From Candidatus Woesearchaeota archaeon (GTDB lineage: Archaea > Nanobdellota > Nanobdellia > Woesearchaeales > ARS49): a stretch of DNA of 64,000 nt. The position numbers and the translations under genes were made by a program. Every line of letters starts with the position of its first letter. The stretch's first letter is position 1. The notes under the pieces were generated by a model, which was not told the origin of the DNA, ran no database searches, and saw nothing but the letters and a program-made list of their open reading frames with translations. The stretch covers positions 158,541 to 222,540 of the forward strand of contig JASMHM010000001.1 of assembly GCA_030750765.1 (NCBI GenBank). Direction: 5' to 3'. Positions 56,369 to 64,000 of the stretch are shown piece by piece.

Positions 56369-56830
56369 ATGAAGGATATAACGGGTAAACTGCAGGAATT
56401 GCTCAAAGAAGGCTATTGTACGCCCCAAATAGCCCGTATAGCCAAGAAAACACACGATCCTTCCACTACCATACATTACAACATCAAGAAATTGGAGAAG
56501 GAAGGGAAAATATTGACGTACAAGGCCGTGTTTGACTATGCAAAGATAGATCAAGGGTTTTGTTCGTTTGTGTTAATAAGCCTGACCCCCGACAAGTATA
56601 ATGATCCAGAAAAGATAGCCCATAAGATTGCTTCACGGCCAGAAGTGGAGAGTTGCGACATCATCACCGGAGATTGGGAACTCGTCATCAAGGTACGCAC
56701 GAGCGACCAGAACGCCTACTACCAGTTTGTGAAGCAAGTGCTATCGCAACCCGGCATTGCCAAAACAAAGTCTTTGGTTTCTTTCAAGCAAATCAAGACA
56801 GAGTTTGTTGAGTCCCAGGCCCATCTTTAA
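56369..56830 (+). CDS. Lrp/AsnC-family transcriptional regulator
   Basis: 153 residues. The winged HTH (GYCTPQIARIAKKTHDPSTT, then HYNIKKLEKEGKI) is followed by an AsnC-type ligand domain (FVLISLTPDKYNDPEKIAHK, VESCDIITGDWELVIKVRT). It is divergent from the aromatic operon, so control by Phe, Tyr or another amino acid is a strong inference. Leaderless start. Confidence 0.87.
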   Translation: MKDITGKLQELLKEGYCTPQIARIAKKTHDPSTTIHYNIKKLEKEGKILTYKAVFDYAKIDQGFCSFVLISLTPDKYNDPEKIAHKIASRPEVESCDIITGDWELVIKVRTSDQNAYYQFVKQVLSQPGIAKTKSLVSFKQIKTEFVESQAHL

Positions 56831-56854
56831 ATCATGACCCTCCGTACCTAGACT

Positions 56855-57625
56855 ATGCCCAAGTATCACTTTACTTTACGGGAGGAGTATGATCGAAACC
56901 TTCCGGATACCCGCATTTCCACACTCTTCGAAAGAGGAAGAGACAAGATTGTTGCACTCCAGAGAACAGAATTCTTTGATAATGGTGTGAAACAGATAAC
57001 CATAGGTAATGCACAAGGTAGCCTTTTTGTTGTTGACAGAACCATGGATGGGTTAAACAAGATTCATATCGGCGAGCTCATCATGCGCAACCCACATGTT
57101 GAAGTGAAAGGCCATTCGGGAAAGGAGGGGCCCCGAGAGGACCTCAAAGAATGGGACATCACCTATTCACGACTGAGACTCCAGGAGTTAGAAAAGTGGC
57201 GAGACCCTGAGTATCGAGAAATGGTGCGAGATAAATACCGGGCAAGTGCGTGGTATACTGCCAAGCCACGAATACGCCAACTCAACATCTCTGCAGCAGG
57301 ATTGGAGAGACAAATAATAGACCTCCAACGCCACATAGATGAACTAGACGGTCAACCCGGCAACACCTACTTCTCTGAAGCTTCCAAAGTTATAGAGTCA
57401 CAATGCGAGGAGATAACGCGCGAAATAAATCTTAAGGTCGATTCAGGCCTGGTTAAGTCTCCCGCACGCAAAGATCCAAAGATGGCCTACTCCCCAGCAC
57501 TCATCGATCAAGTCAGACAAGTCACTAACATAATCCACTCTGTGTTCGACCGCCTTGCTCAACTAACGGATCAAGAAACTATCGAAAAATACTGGGAACG
57601 CGTTGTTGCTTGGGAAAAATTATAA
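56855..57625 (+). CDS. Uncharacterised 256-residue protein
   Basis: Soluble, N-terminal beta region (KQITIGNAQGSLFVVDRTM), then helices with coiled-coil character (SAAGLERQIIDLQRHIDELD). Its last bases overlap the end of the convergent CARF gene by 6 nt. CTTTAAAT lies about 30 nt before the ATG. No recognised domain. Confidence 0.55.
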   Translation: MPKYHFTLREEYDRNLPDTRISTLFERGRDKIVALQRTEFFDNGVKQITIGNAQGSLFVVDRTMDGLNKIHIGELIMRNPHVEVKGHSGKEGPREDLKEWDITYSRLRLQELEKWRDPEYREMVRDKYRASAWYTAKPRIRQLNISAAGLERQIIDLQRHIDELDGQPGNTYFSEASKVIESQCEEITREINLKVDSGLVKSPARKDPKMAYSPALIDQVRQVTNIIHSVFDRLAQLTDQETIEKYWERVVAWEKL

Positions 57626-59013
57626 GGATACGAAGGTGTGTTGTTGTACGAGTTCTTCCATTTCTTTGCTGTCAACCTTACATAATATTTGGAAGTAAGA
57701 CTTTGCAAACTCGTTAAGGTTGTTGAACACCTTTTGTCCGGCCAATCGCAAGCCATGTGCCGTGATGGACGTGTCTCGCGCACGAATAGCGCCAAACATC
57801 GCCTGCAAGCTTTCAACGGTCTGTCCCTCCACCAAATCGTCGTGCATCAAGTTAAGAAGTAAGTATCCTGTCTTTAACCCAATTTCGTTGGGGATGGGAA
57901 ACTCCTTACCGTACACTTTTTTGTGAGTTCCTTGTACGCATCATTGTAAGACGCAAGCTCAGGTGAAGAAGTGTCAATGCCATGGGTGGCCAACCGAGAT
58001 TGTGACATGAGCTCCAGACACCGATACAGTCTAGCGATAGCGTCCTCAAACTGTCCGGTTTTTGCCTTACGCAACGCATTTGCATACAGATCTGCAATAA
58101 CATGTAGAGCTTGGTTGGCCTGTGGGATGGCGTCTAGATTGACCTCTCTCAATTGATCTAGAGCGTAAGCGTTCTTGTCCACACCTGCAGGTAGGGAGAT
58201 ATTGTATTGGGCGGCACGATCCCTGCATTCGGCCATTTTCTTTCCGGCAGCCCCAAAATTGAAAGCGTTCCAATGAGCGTACGTCTCAGCCAGCAAGTTC
58301 TCTATCTCCATCGGTCGCGGATCCGTGATCTGCGTAATGAGTCTTCCATAGATCCGCATGGCCGCTCCATAATCGTGGAAGTTGAAAAGTTGATGCGCGG
58401 TTTGAAGATCTAAGTCACCAAATACATCAAAAGGATTCTTGCTGACCACCAATCTTTCTGTGCCTGGCACTCCTCGTTTTATGTCATCAAGCCAGTCCTC
58501 ATCGATGTATACTAAGTCAAAGCCAAAGAAGGCACCTACTATGGCGGATCCTGCCGACATGATGCGCTTGCCTCGGGTGAGGTCTAAGGCCACTTTCTTC
58601 CCTTTGAATCTTTGGAGATGTTTTTGGATGTGTTGATACACATCTGCAACGTCCATACCTGAGTACTCAATGGTTTCCACCTCATACTCAGATGGTTTGA
58701 GTCCAGTTCTTTCAATTATAAGGTCTAAAGCATACTTCTTGAATTCATGTGTTCCCAAGAAGTACACCTTTTTGGGACGAAGAGCCTTGATAAGCAGCAC
58801 ACGGTATTCAGGGGATAGTCCTGCGGGCAGCACCAACCAGTCATAGGTTTCTTGTACCGTGGTTTGGGCAAGAAATTTTTCTTCTGCTAATGGAAATATC
58901 GTGTCCCAGCCCAGTCTTTTGGCCTCAGCCTGATGGCCGGTCCTCATCAAGTGTGCCCATTGTTTCGCTAGGTCTGGTAGACTATCCACGAGGGAACAAG
59001 AGTACGAACGCAT
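57620..59013 (-). CDS. CARF-HEPN RNase (Csm6-like, TIGR02710 type), frameshifted
   Basis: The first frame (59013 to about 57922) encodes a CARF-like domain: LVLPAGLSPEYRVLLIKALR, KVYFLGTHEFKKYALDLIIE and VALDLTRGKRIMSAGSAIVG, then a helical part with GQFEDAIARLYRCLELMSQS. At a six-base homopolymer (T at 57917-57922 on the plus strand) coding shifts to the other frame, VYGKEFPIPNEIGLKTGYLL through AIRARDTSITAHGLRLAG. RDTSITAH fits the HEPN RNase motif R-x6-H. Related proteins cut RNA when cyclic oligoadenylate binds the CARF domain. As written the ORF stops before the HEPN motif. No CRISPR locus is nearby. Confidence 0.72.
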
Positions 59014-59020
59014 ATAAGCT

Positions 59021-59266
59021 TTAACGTCGATACACGTTCTTCAGCCACCAAAGCTTGATGAACGGTAAGGATAAGGTAGATAGTACATAACCACCTGTGG
59101 GAACGAGAGCGTTGAGCGCTGGGTTGGGAACGCCAATCTTGGTCATGAAAAACAATGCGATAGCATACGTTCCTAGCGCTATGAGTCCTCTTCTGGTGAA
59201 GCTAGACTCCCACGCTTTGTCTGCCTCTACGCGCGTGTTGCGTTCTTGGATGGTTTTTATGCTCAT
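59021..59266 (-). CDS. Small two-TM protein
   Basis: 81 residues: a charged cytoplasmic start (MSIKTIQERNTRVEADKAWE) and two membrane helices (LIALGTYAIALFFMTKIGV and GGYVLSTLSLPFIKLWWL) with Asn/Pro between them (PNPALNALVP). Similar 2TM proteins with the EADKAWE...TRR start are common, uncharacterised genes in prokaryotes. Seven bases separate it from the CARF gene. Confidence 0.65.
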   Translation of the reverse strand: MSIKTIQERNTRVEADKAWESSFTRRGLIALGTYAIALFFMTKIGVPNPALNALVPTGGYVLSTLSLPFIKLWWLKNVYRR

Positions 59267-59273
59267 TGTATGA

Positions 59274-59570
59274 CTACAAGTCTTCCCGCTTTTTATCGAT
59301 TTCGGTCATAGCATCTTTGAAGGAAGCATATTCCTCAAAGTTTTGAATCAGGAGATACACCCCAAAGTTGTGCCAACCGTTATCTTGCAAGACATGTTCT
59401 GCGCTGGTCTGGTACGCAGTAGGTACCTGCTCAGGTGTGAGTTGACGAACGTCTGACTCGGGAACGATTGGCTTTTGCTTGTTTGCTTCATCGTAGATAC
59501 GTTCCATGGATACTCCGGCCATGTAGCCTAAGTTTTCTAGATGGGCAAACACTACGTTAATCGGTGGCAT
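59274..59570 (-). CDS. Uncharacterised 98-residue protein
   Basis: Soluble helical protein (MPPINVVFAHLENLGYMAGV start, VLQDNGWHNFGVYLLIQNFE). It overlaps the HAD gene before it by 14 nt and lies seven bases before the 2TM gene, so it is part of the operon. No known domain. Confidence 0.6.
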   Translation of the reverse strand: MPPINVVFAHLENLGYMAGVSMERIYDEANKQKPIVPESDVRQLTPEQVPTAYQTSAEHVLQDNGWHNFGVYLLIQNFEEYASFKDAMTEIDKKREDL

Positions 59571-60102
59571 GCTTCCCTCCTACGTATTTGGGTGCGTGTT
59601 CCCAAGCATTCATGTGTGATACGTCATCGGCAAAGAGTTCGTCTGGCATGTGCGGAACAAAACAGACATCTTGCTTGCGCAGGTGTGTTCTGCGATCGTC
59701 TATAAGTGTGTCCACGCGTAGGGCAGCACACGTTGCAGGCTTGTCCAAGGTGCTGTGCAGCTCAGTAAAGTGTTTTCTAAGGTCAAACGTCTCTAGATAT
59801 TCCGCTGCACGTCCTATTTCGTCTGGAGTCCGGGCGGTAATGAGGTAAAGACGGTTATCCTTGGCTAGTTCTTGTATGGCATCCACGGCTCCCGGATGCG
59901 GAGGTATGTTACAGAGTACACTTGAACGGTCATACGCGGTGACCATCTCTGCGTACGCTTTCTTACCGATCTTTGGCACCAACTCTTCCTTGGTGAGTCG
60001 GTATGCCTCCATCACGAGAATACTGTGCTTCTTGAGTAGGTATTGTTGCCTCCATTTTTGTGTGTTGGGTATGGTGCCGTCAAAGTCTATACCTATGTTC
60101 AT
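59557..60102 (-). CDS. HAD-like 5'-nucleotidase-type phosphatase
   Basis: 181 residues, IGIDFDGTIPNTQKWRQQYL start, motif II LITARTPDE and motif IV DTLIDDRRTHL. Paralogue of the HAD half of the chorismate mutase fusion at 54950-55861 (both have D-F-D-G-T-I-x-N-x-Q-K-W). Relatives include 5'(3')-nucleotidase-like enzymes of the NagD/YorS type. In this operon it might dephosphorylate a nucleotide signal; this is speculation. ATGA overlap with the GHKL gene. Confidence 0.8.
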   Translation of the reverse strand: MNIGIDFDGTIPNTQKWRQQYLLKKHSILVMEAYRLTKEELVPKIGKKAYAEMVTAYDRSSVLCNIPPHPGAVDAIQELAKDNRLYLITARTPDEIGRAAEYLETFDLRKHFTELHSTLDKPATCAALRVDTLIDDRRTHLRKQDVCFVPHMPDELFADDVSHMNAWEHAPKYVGGKHATD

Positions 60103-61889
60103 GCACTCACCCCCATTACGTGATCTGCTATGGGAGTCACTAACTCACTGCTTAACTGCGAGCTTAGCTCGTAGAACGGGTTGTTATGTTTCGTCACCAC
60201 GTTGTGTGAGAGTTCGTGAGCCAGTATCGGAAGGTAGAACATGGCTGCGTCTGGCTTTCCACTTTCTACGAACTCTCTGCTGCAGGCGTTCTTACGATTG
60301 ACGAGGAGCTGGTTACTGGGCGAGTAGCATGCAGCTATACCTTCTGGCATGATGTCTGCGATGTGTATGGTGTGTTGCTCTGACAGTCCATGCCTTTGGA
60401 AGACCTCATTCACTCCGGGTAGCTCGATGAGCCCTCTCAGGTTGTGTATGAACTGTAACTCTTCCTCTGCCAGATCTGCGTCTGGAATCACTTGTGACTT
60501 CCGTTCTAGTTTGGCAGGATCAATGATTCCTTCGTCCACCAGTTTTTGGTAGAACTCTTCGTCCATGTTTCCGCGGAATGAGAGCTTGTCCAGATCGTAA
60601 ACTTTGATATCGTTGAAGCAGAGGTGATGTGCTGCTTGCACTATGGGTGGTTGGTAGCCCATCATCTCAAAGAGTTCGACGGACTCAGCGTTCTCTGCCC
60701 TGAGCAAGTAGCCTTGTTTCTTTCCTATCGCATGTAGTTGCTCGTAGCTGTATCTTCCCCGCTGATTGAATGTAGTGAATACTTCCGCCTGGGCTACGGC
60801 TTTAAGGCAGGCATCTGTGTGTTCCTCGAGGGGAAGAGATGCTAGGGAACCGTAGTTTTCTTTGAAAGCCTCGTACACTATGTTTCTCAATTCTTCCTCT
60901 CCAGTTCTGTTGAGTTCAGCGCACATCTCCCTGAAGTACGAGCGTGCTTGTTTCTTTACGTCTCTCATGAATTGTTGGTATATTTCATCCTTTCTGAAGT
61001 CGCTTCTTGAGGTGATGACGTTTAATCTATCACAGTTTACGTATCCAAACATTGCGGGGAAGCCAAATTGTGGTTTTCCCCTTCTTCGTTGGGAAGGATC
61101 TAGCATGTAGGTTGATTCCGTCTTTATGTGGATACCGTGAGATAGCAACACTAGTTTTTCCGGTGTGTACTGCTCTAAGTCGCTGTTGGCGTCGAAAAAG
61201 CACAGTCTTCCAGTGATGTCTCCGGTGAACTCCATCATGTACTTGCGTGTTTGGTGTAGGAACGCCGTACCGCCGATTTGCGCCCTATTGAGCGTTATGT
61301 ATGCGTTGATGTACTTTGCTTCTCTTTCAAGCATTTCCTCGGTTTCTTTCAGTTCCTTGCCCTCTAGACCATCAAAGCTTGCCCACACGCGGGTACTGAA
61401 GTCTCGTTTCCCCTCGAGCTTGTATCTTTTGAGCTGTACTCCTTCGGGCTCTACTTTGAACTCCAAGCGTTCGTAACCATCATTGATTTGGGCATCTATG
61501 ATGACTTCCTTCAGCCCTAAGTCTGGGTGGAAGAGGCTACTAAATCCGATTCCGAAGCGTCCGATGAATCCTTCCTCTCCTCTTTTTTCACTTCTTCCTA
61601 GCGTGCGTAGACATTCTACTTGTTCTTCGCTGAATCCTCTTCCCCAGTCCGTGCAGCTGTAGTGCGTGCGGCTTAGCTCGATCTCTATCACTCGCTCTAT
61701 GTCCGTCTCGCGGTATGCGTCGAGCGCGTTAGAAACGATCTCTCGGAATGCTAGTCGAGGTTCTTTGAATTGCTTTTCTGCTAGCTTTCTGAACGCTTTC
61801 TCGCGGTCTACGTCAAACATGAATACTCTTTCTTCGATCACGTTTCCTCGCGATGGTGGGGCGATGGTAACGGTTTTTAGTCTAGGCAT
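60099..61889 (-). CDS. GHKL ATPase with C-terminal HELSH metallopeptidase motif
   Basis: 596 residues. The N-terminal ATPase has the GHKL motifs: N-box REIVSNALDAYR, G1 DWGRGFS, G2 GRFGIGFSSLF. The middle (residues about 200-400) is Hsp90/MutL-like in layout. Near residue 560 LPILAHELSHNVVTKHNNPF is a HExxH zinc helix, with Glu in FYELSSQLSSEL as possible third ligand. A chaperone-like ATPase linked to a peptidase is unusual. It overlaps the other GHKL gene by 8 nt and the HAD gene by 4. Confidence 0.85.
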   Translation of the reverse strand: MPRLKTVTIAPPSRGNVIEERVFMFDVDREKAFRKLAEKQFKEPRLAFREIVSNALDAYRETDIERVIEIELSRTHYSCTDWGRGFSEEQVECLRTLGRSEKRGEEGFIGRFGIGFSSLFHPDLGLKEVIIDAQINDGYERLEFKVEPEGVQLKRYKLEGKRDFSTRVWASFDGLEGKELKETEEMLEREAKYINAYITLNRAQIGGTAFLHQTRKYMMEFTGDITGRLCFFDANSDLEQYTPEKLVLLSHGIHIKTESTYMLDPSQRRRGKPQFGFPAMFGYVNCDRLNVITSRSDFRKDEIYQQFMRDVKKQARSYFREMCAELNRTGEEELRNIVYEAFKENYGSLASLPLEEHTDACLKAVAQAEVFTTFNQRGRYSYEQLHAIGKKQGYLLRAENAESVELFEMMGYQPPIVQAAHHLCFNDIKVYDLDKLSFRGNMDEEFYQKLVDEGIIDPAKLERKSQVIPDADLAEEELQFIHNLRGLIELPGVNEVFQRHGLSEQHTIHIADIMPEGIAACYSPSNQLLVNRKNACSREFVESGKPDAAMFYLPILAHELSHNVVTKHNNPFYELSSQLSSELVTPIADHVMGVSA

Positions 61890-63861
61890 TGCGCATCACC
61901 TTCATTCCCACGCGTAGCATTTCGCTTTCGCGGATTTTGTCAGAGACGTTGTTGAATACTTGTTTGGACTTGATGAGCTCGCATGCTACGAAGTAGGATG
62001 CCAAGTTCGCGTTGCAGTCTGCTAGCTTCTCCATCCGTTGGATGAATGGGTGGTTGACGTTGAACGTGACATAGGTCATTCTATGTTGATAGTTTGATTG
62101 TAAGAGCCGGGTCTGGTCTGGCTCTCCTTCGAGAGTGGTAAAGTCGGCACCACACAATCTGAGGCGGTCGAAGCGGAAGGGGTTGTCAAAGCCCGTACTC
62201 GTGTCAGACGTTGCCCAGCCTCCACCTCCGGAACTGGATCCGTACATCTTGCTTACAAATCCTTCGCGTAACAAGCCGGATATGTTGTTGAAGTCTATCC
62301 CTCCAAATCGTGAGATTGATTCTCCGGTGAAGTAACCAATATCTAGGCTTTTCATTCCCTCAAAGAGGTGGTTCTCCACCAAGCTGTGTGGACTACGCAG
62401 CACGGGCAGGCCTCGCTTCTTGAACGTGGACAACTCTGTAGGGCTCAGCCCTTTATTGGTGAAGTAGATCTGCTTCCCATCCTGGCTACACTCCCTTAGG
62501 GCTTGTCTGCTTGTCCAGGTACGATCTGCTAGCTCATAGATGGGGAGATTGTCTACCATCTCACTTTGTTCTTCGGTGATTGCGTTGTAACCATAGTTGG
62601 CTTGGACGTGGAAGTAGAAGCTTCTAGCATCCTTTGAGAGACGGGCCTGGCTCTTGGACTCCGCATGCTGCCTGAACACTTCAGTGAAGTGCTTGACGGT
62701 TGCTTTTTTTACCACTCGGCAAACTCTTTCGTAGTTGCTGTTTTGTACAACTCCATTTCGTGAGATAGGGAAATCGAACTCCTTTGCGTCTATGAGGGAA
62801 CTGAACAATCCTAGAACGTGTCCCTTTTCGTCATAGTCATAGAGTTCGGCACTAGGATCAAGCATGATACCTCCACGTACCAGCTCGCTCCTTCCGATGC
62901 CCGTTAGGGCCACCACTGCCTCTAGTCCAGGTTCTGAGATGCGGAGTTTGTGGTCTCCAGAGATGTCAAAGGGCCGGTTTATGCTCTCTCCGTTCACATA
63001 GATGGGCGTCTTGACGTACTTGCACCACTGCTGGACGACTTCGAACAGTTTCTTGTTGAACGCTCTTGCTTTGTACCGCTTTAGCGGCAGCAAGAGCTCT
63101 ACATCAGTTCCTTGGTAGGGTTCGATCTCTGCAATCTCTCCACTGAGGTCGCTGTTGAAGGTAAGCTGGTGACCGCTCTCTCCGTCTCCAGTCGTCACTA
63201 TCTGGTTTTCTAAACCTAGTGCGTGGGCAAAAACTTTTCCTGCCCCCATGCACCCTATGGTGTCGATTTCTGTATCTTTGGTAGAATCGAATAGTGTCAG
63301 GTACACTCCGACGTTTTCTTTGCTCATTCCTGCTCCGTCATCCAAGACGTTGACTCGGAGAAGTTCTCTTTCGATATCGTAACCGGTCTCTATGTTGATA
63401 GCAGATGCTCCTGCATCTACGCTGTTCTGTACGAGTTCTCTGAAGCAGAGTAAGGGTTCTGCAAACTGGCCCATAAGCACTTCTGTGAGTCCTTGGGAAT
63501 CGGCTTCGAAAGCGAATCCGTAATCTCTTATGAGTTTGAGTGGTGATTGTCTGGCTTGTGCTATTCTTTCGGGTAGCGTTTCGATGTCCTCAAGGAGTAT
63601 TCCTTGGTCTGCAAACTGGCGTGCGGTGTCGGTGTTAGTGATGTAGAAGGTAGGTATGTCTACGTGAACCTGTCCCTCCATGCGTTCTGGCGCCCTCCAG
63701 GATGCAGATTCTCCCATTGCAGGAGTGAGGACGCACTCAACGCCATTTGCTGCGATGAGTTGTTTGAGTTGGCGAGAGTTTTCGGTGCGAACTATCTCCA
63801 CCGCGTCAATTGCTAGATCCGTAAGATCCTGATCTGGATCGTACAGGATGACTTTAGACAT
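61882..63861 (-). CDS. GHKL ATPase with receiver-like N-terminus
   Basis: 659 residues. Residues 1-110 (KVILYDPDQDLTDLAIDAVE, VECVLTPAMGES, IPTFYITNTDTAR) have the strand-helix order of a receiver domain but lack a phospho-Asp at the end of strand 3. Then GHKL motifs: FRELVQNSVDAGASAINIE, VLDDGAGMSKENV, GCMGAGKVFAHALG. The rest is an Hsp90/MutL-like middle and an unknown C-terminus. GGAGG stands shortly before the ATG. Together with the next gene it forms a paired GHKL system; the function is unknown. Confidence 0.85.
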   Translation of the reverse strand: MSKVILYDPDQDLTDLAIDAVEIVRTENSRQLKQLIAANGVECVLTPAMGESASWRAPERMEGQVHVDIPTFYITNTDTARQFADQGILLEDIETLPERIAQARQSPLKLIRDYGFAFEADSQGLTEVLMGQFAEPLLCFRELVQNSVDAGASAINIETGYDIERELLRVNVLDDGAGMSKENVGVYLTLFDSTKDTEIDTIGCMGAGKVFAHALGLENQIVTTGDGESGHQLTFNSDLSGEIAEIEPYQGTDVELLLPLKRYKARAFNKKLFEVVQQWCKYVKTPIYVNGESINRPFDISGDHKLRISEPGLEAVVALTGIGRSELVRGGIMLDPSAELYDYDEKGHVLGLFSSLIDAKEFDFPISRNGVVQNSNYERVCRVVKKATVKHFTEVFRQHAESKSQARLSKDARSFYFHVQANYGYNAITEEQSEMVDNLPIYELADRTWTSRQALRECSQDGKQIYFTNKGLSPTELSTFKKRGLPVLRSPHSLVENHLFEGMKSLDIGYFTGESISRFGGIDFNNISGLLREGFVSKMYGSSSGGGGWATSDTSTGFDNPFRFDRLRLCGADFTTLEGEPDQTRLLQSNYQHRMTYVTFNVNHPFIQRMEKLADCNANLASYFVACELIKSKQVFNNVSDKIRESEMLRVGMKVMRNA

Positions 63862-64000
63862 TGGGTCCTCCTAGGGTGGTTTGGATGAGCTGGTGGACGC
63901 GTTCTGCTTGCTCCCAAGGAATGCTATATTGCTTGTCTCGAACGGCTTGGAAAAGTTCTTGCACATCTTCGTCATCAGCAAGGCTTGCGTGCTCTGTTTG
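63854..64000 (-). CDS. Uncharacterised protein, N-terminus beyond window
   Basis: The last 48 residues of a gene that begins outside the window: acidic, helical (ASLADDEDVQELFQAVRDKQ, ERVHQLIQTTLGGPNV). Its TAA overlaps the ATG of the first GHKL gene by 8 nt, so the operon starts further upstream. No domain can be named. Confidence 0.6.
   Translation of the reverse strand, partial: QTEHASLADDEDVQELFQAVRDKQYSIPWEQAERVHQLIQTTLGGPNV

Noticed and set aside
57620-64000. CRISPR array near the CARF-HEPN gene
   Set aside because: No regularly spaced direct repeats of 24-37 nt are visible in this region or elsewhere in the window, and no Cas1, Cas2 or Cas10 motif was found.
1-64000. Integrated virus, plasmid or insertion sequence
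   Set aside because: No integrase, transposase, capsid, portal or replication gene was recognised, and tRNA genes show no duplicated 3' ends that would mark attachment sites.

Overview
The window is archaeal chromosome. It carries archaeal-type translation and tRNA-modification genes (eS6, uS10, EF-1alpha, Kae1, a small TrpRS), a membrane-anchored LonB protease, TrmB- and Lrp-type regulators, and tRNA genes without encoded CCA, one apparently with two introns. The many short unknown proteins, lipobox-bearing secreted proteins and very tight packing suggest a small-genome lineage; a DPANN (Woesearchaeota-like) archaeon is my inference, not a demonstrated placement. Many genes have a TATA-like box centred about 25-26 nt before the start codon, which implies leaderless mRNAs. 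No stretch above 300 nt lacks a gene, and I saw no insertion sequence, prophage, rRNA gene or CRISPR array.

Layout. 0-8.6 kb: a partial Fic protein, DoxX, a CuA-type lipoprotein, a TrmB regulator divergent from an orphan substrate-binding lipoprotein, GNAT, a VapBC-type toxin-antitoxin pair and kae1. 8.7-13.6 kb: a zinc-ribbon miniprotein, lonB, eS6, a hydrolase, tRNA-Ala and a Clp-N-like protein. 13.7-20.6 kb: a CDP-alcohol phosphatidyltransferase, a four-gene surface operon whose first gene lacks a normal start codon, then two FecR-domain genes and a CHASE2-adenylate cyclase. 20.6-27.5 kb: tRNA-Ala, a DapA-like gene with an in-frame stop, an RHH/MoxR/VWA cassette, a scramblase-like protein, a second TrmB divergent from a heme-oxygenase-like protein, HAD and HIT. 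27.6-33.3 kb: four genes for extracytoplasmic alkaline-phosphatase-superfamily proteins, a lipoprotein and a membrane aminopropyltransferase-like protein. 33.4-41 kb: three tRNAs, small membrane and Cys-rich proteins, an HtrA-like protease and trpS. 41-52 kb: a MacB-type ABC exporter, HAD, Nudix, a CaCA exchanger, a 2H phosphoesterase, uS10 and EF-1alpha.

52.3-56.8 kb is a five-gene aromatic amino-acid operon (membrane protein, HAD-chorismate mutase fusion, tyrA, pheA, aminotransferase) divergent from an Lrp/AsnC regulator. 57.6-64 kb is the most unusual region: at least seven packed minus-strand genes encode an unknown protein cut by the window edge, two GHKL (Hsp90/MutL-type) ATPases, one carrying a C-terminal HELSH metallopeptidase motif, a HAD phosphatase, a 98-aa protein, a two-TM protein and a CARF-HEPN (Csm6-like, TIGR02710-type) RNase, with no CRISPR locus in view. 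I propose it as a candidate uncharacterised stress or defence system.

Several genes are interrupted: in-frame TGA, TAA or TAG codons with coding-like sequence beyond them, and two frameshifts at homopolymers. All three stop types occur, and many other genes end normally at TGA, so decay or consensus error is likelier than genome-wide recoding. Checking reads at those positions is the first task for anyone using this sequence.
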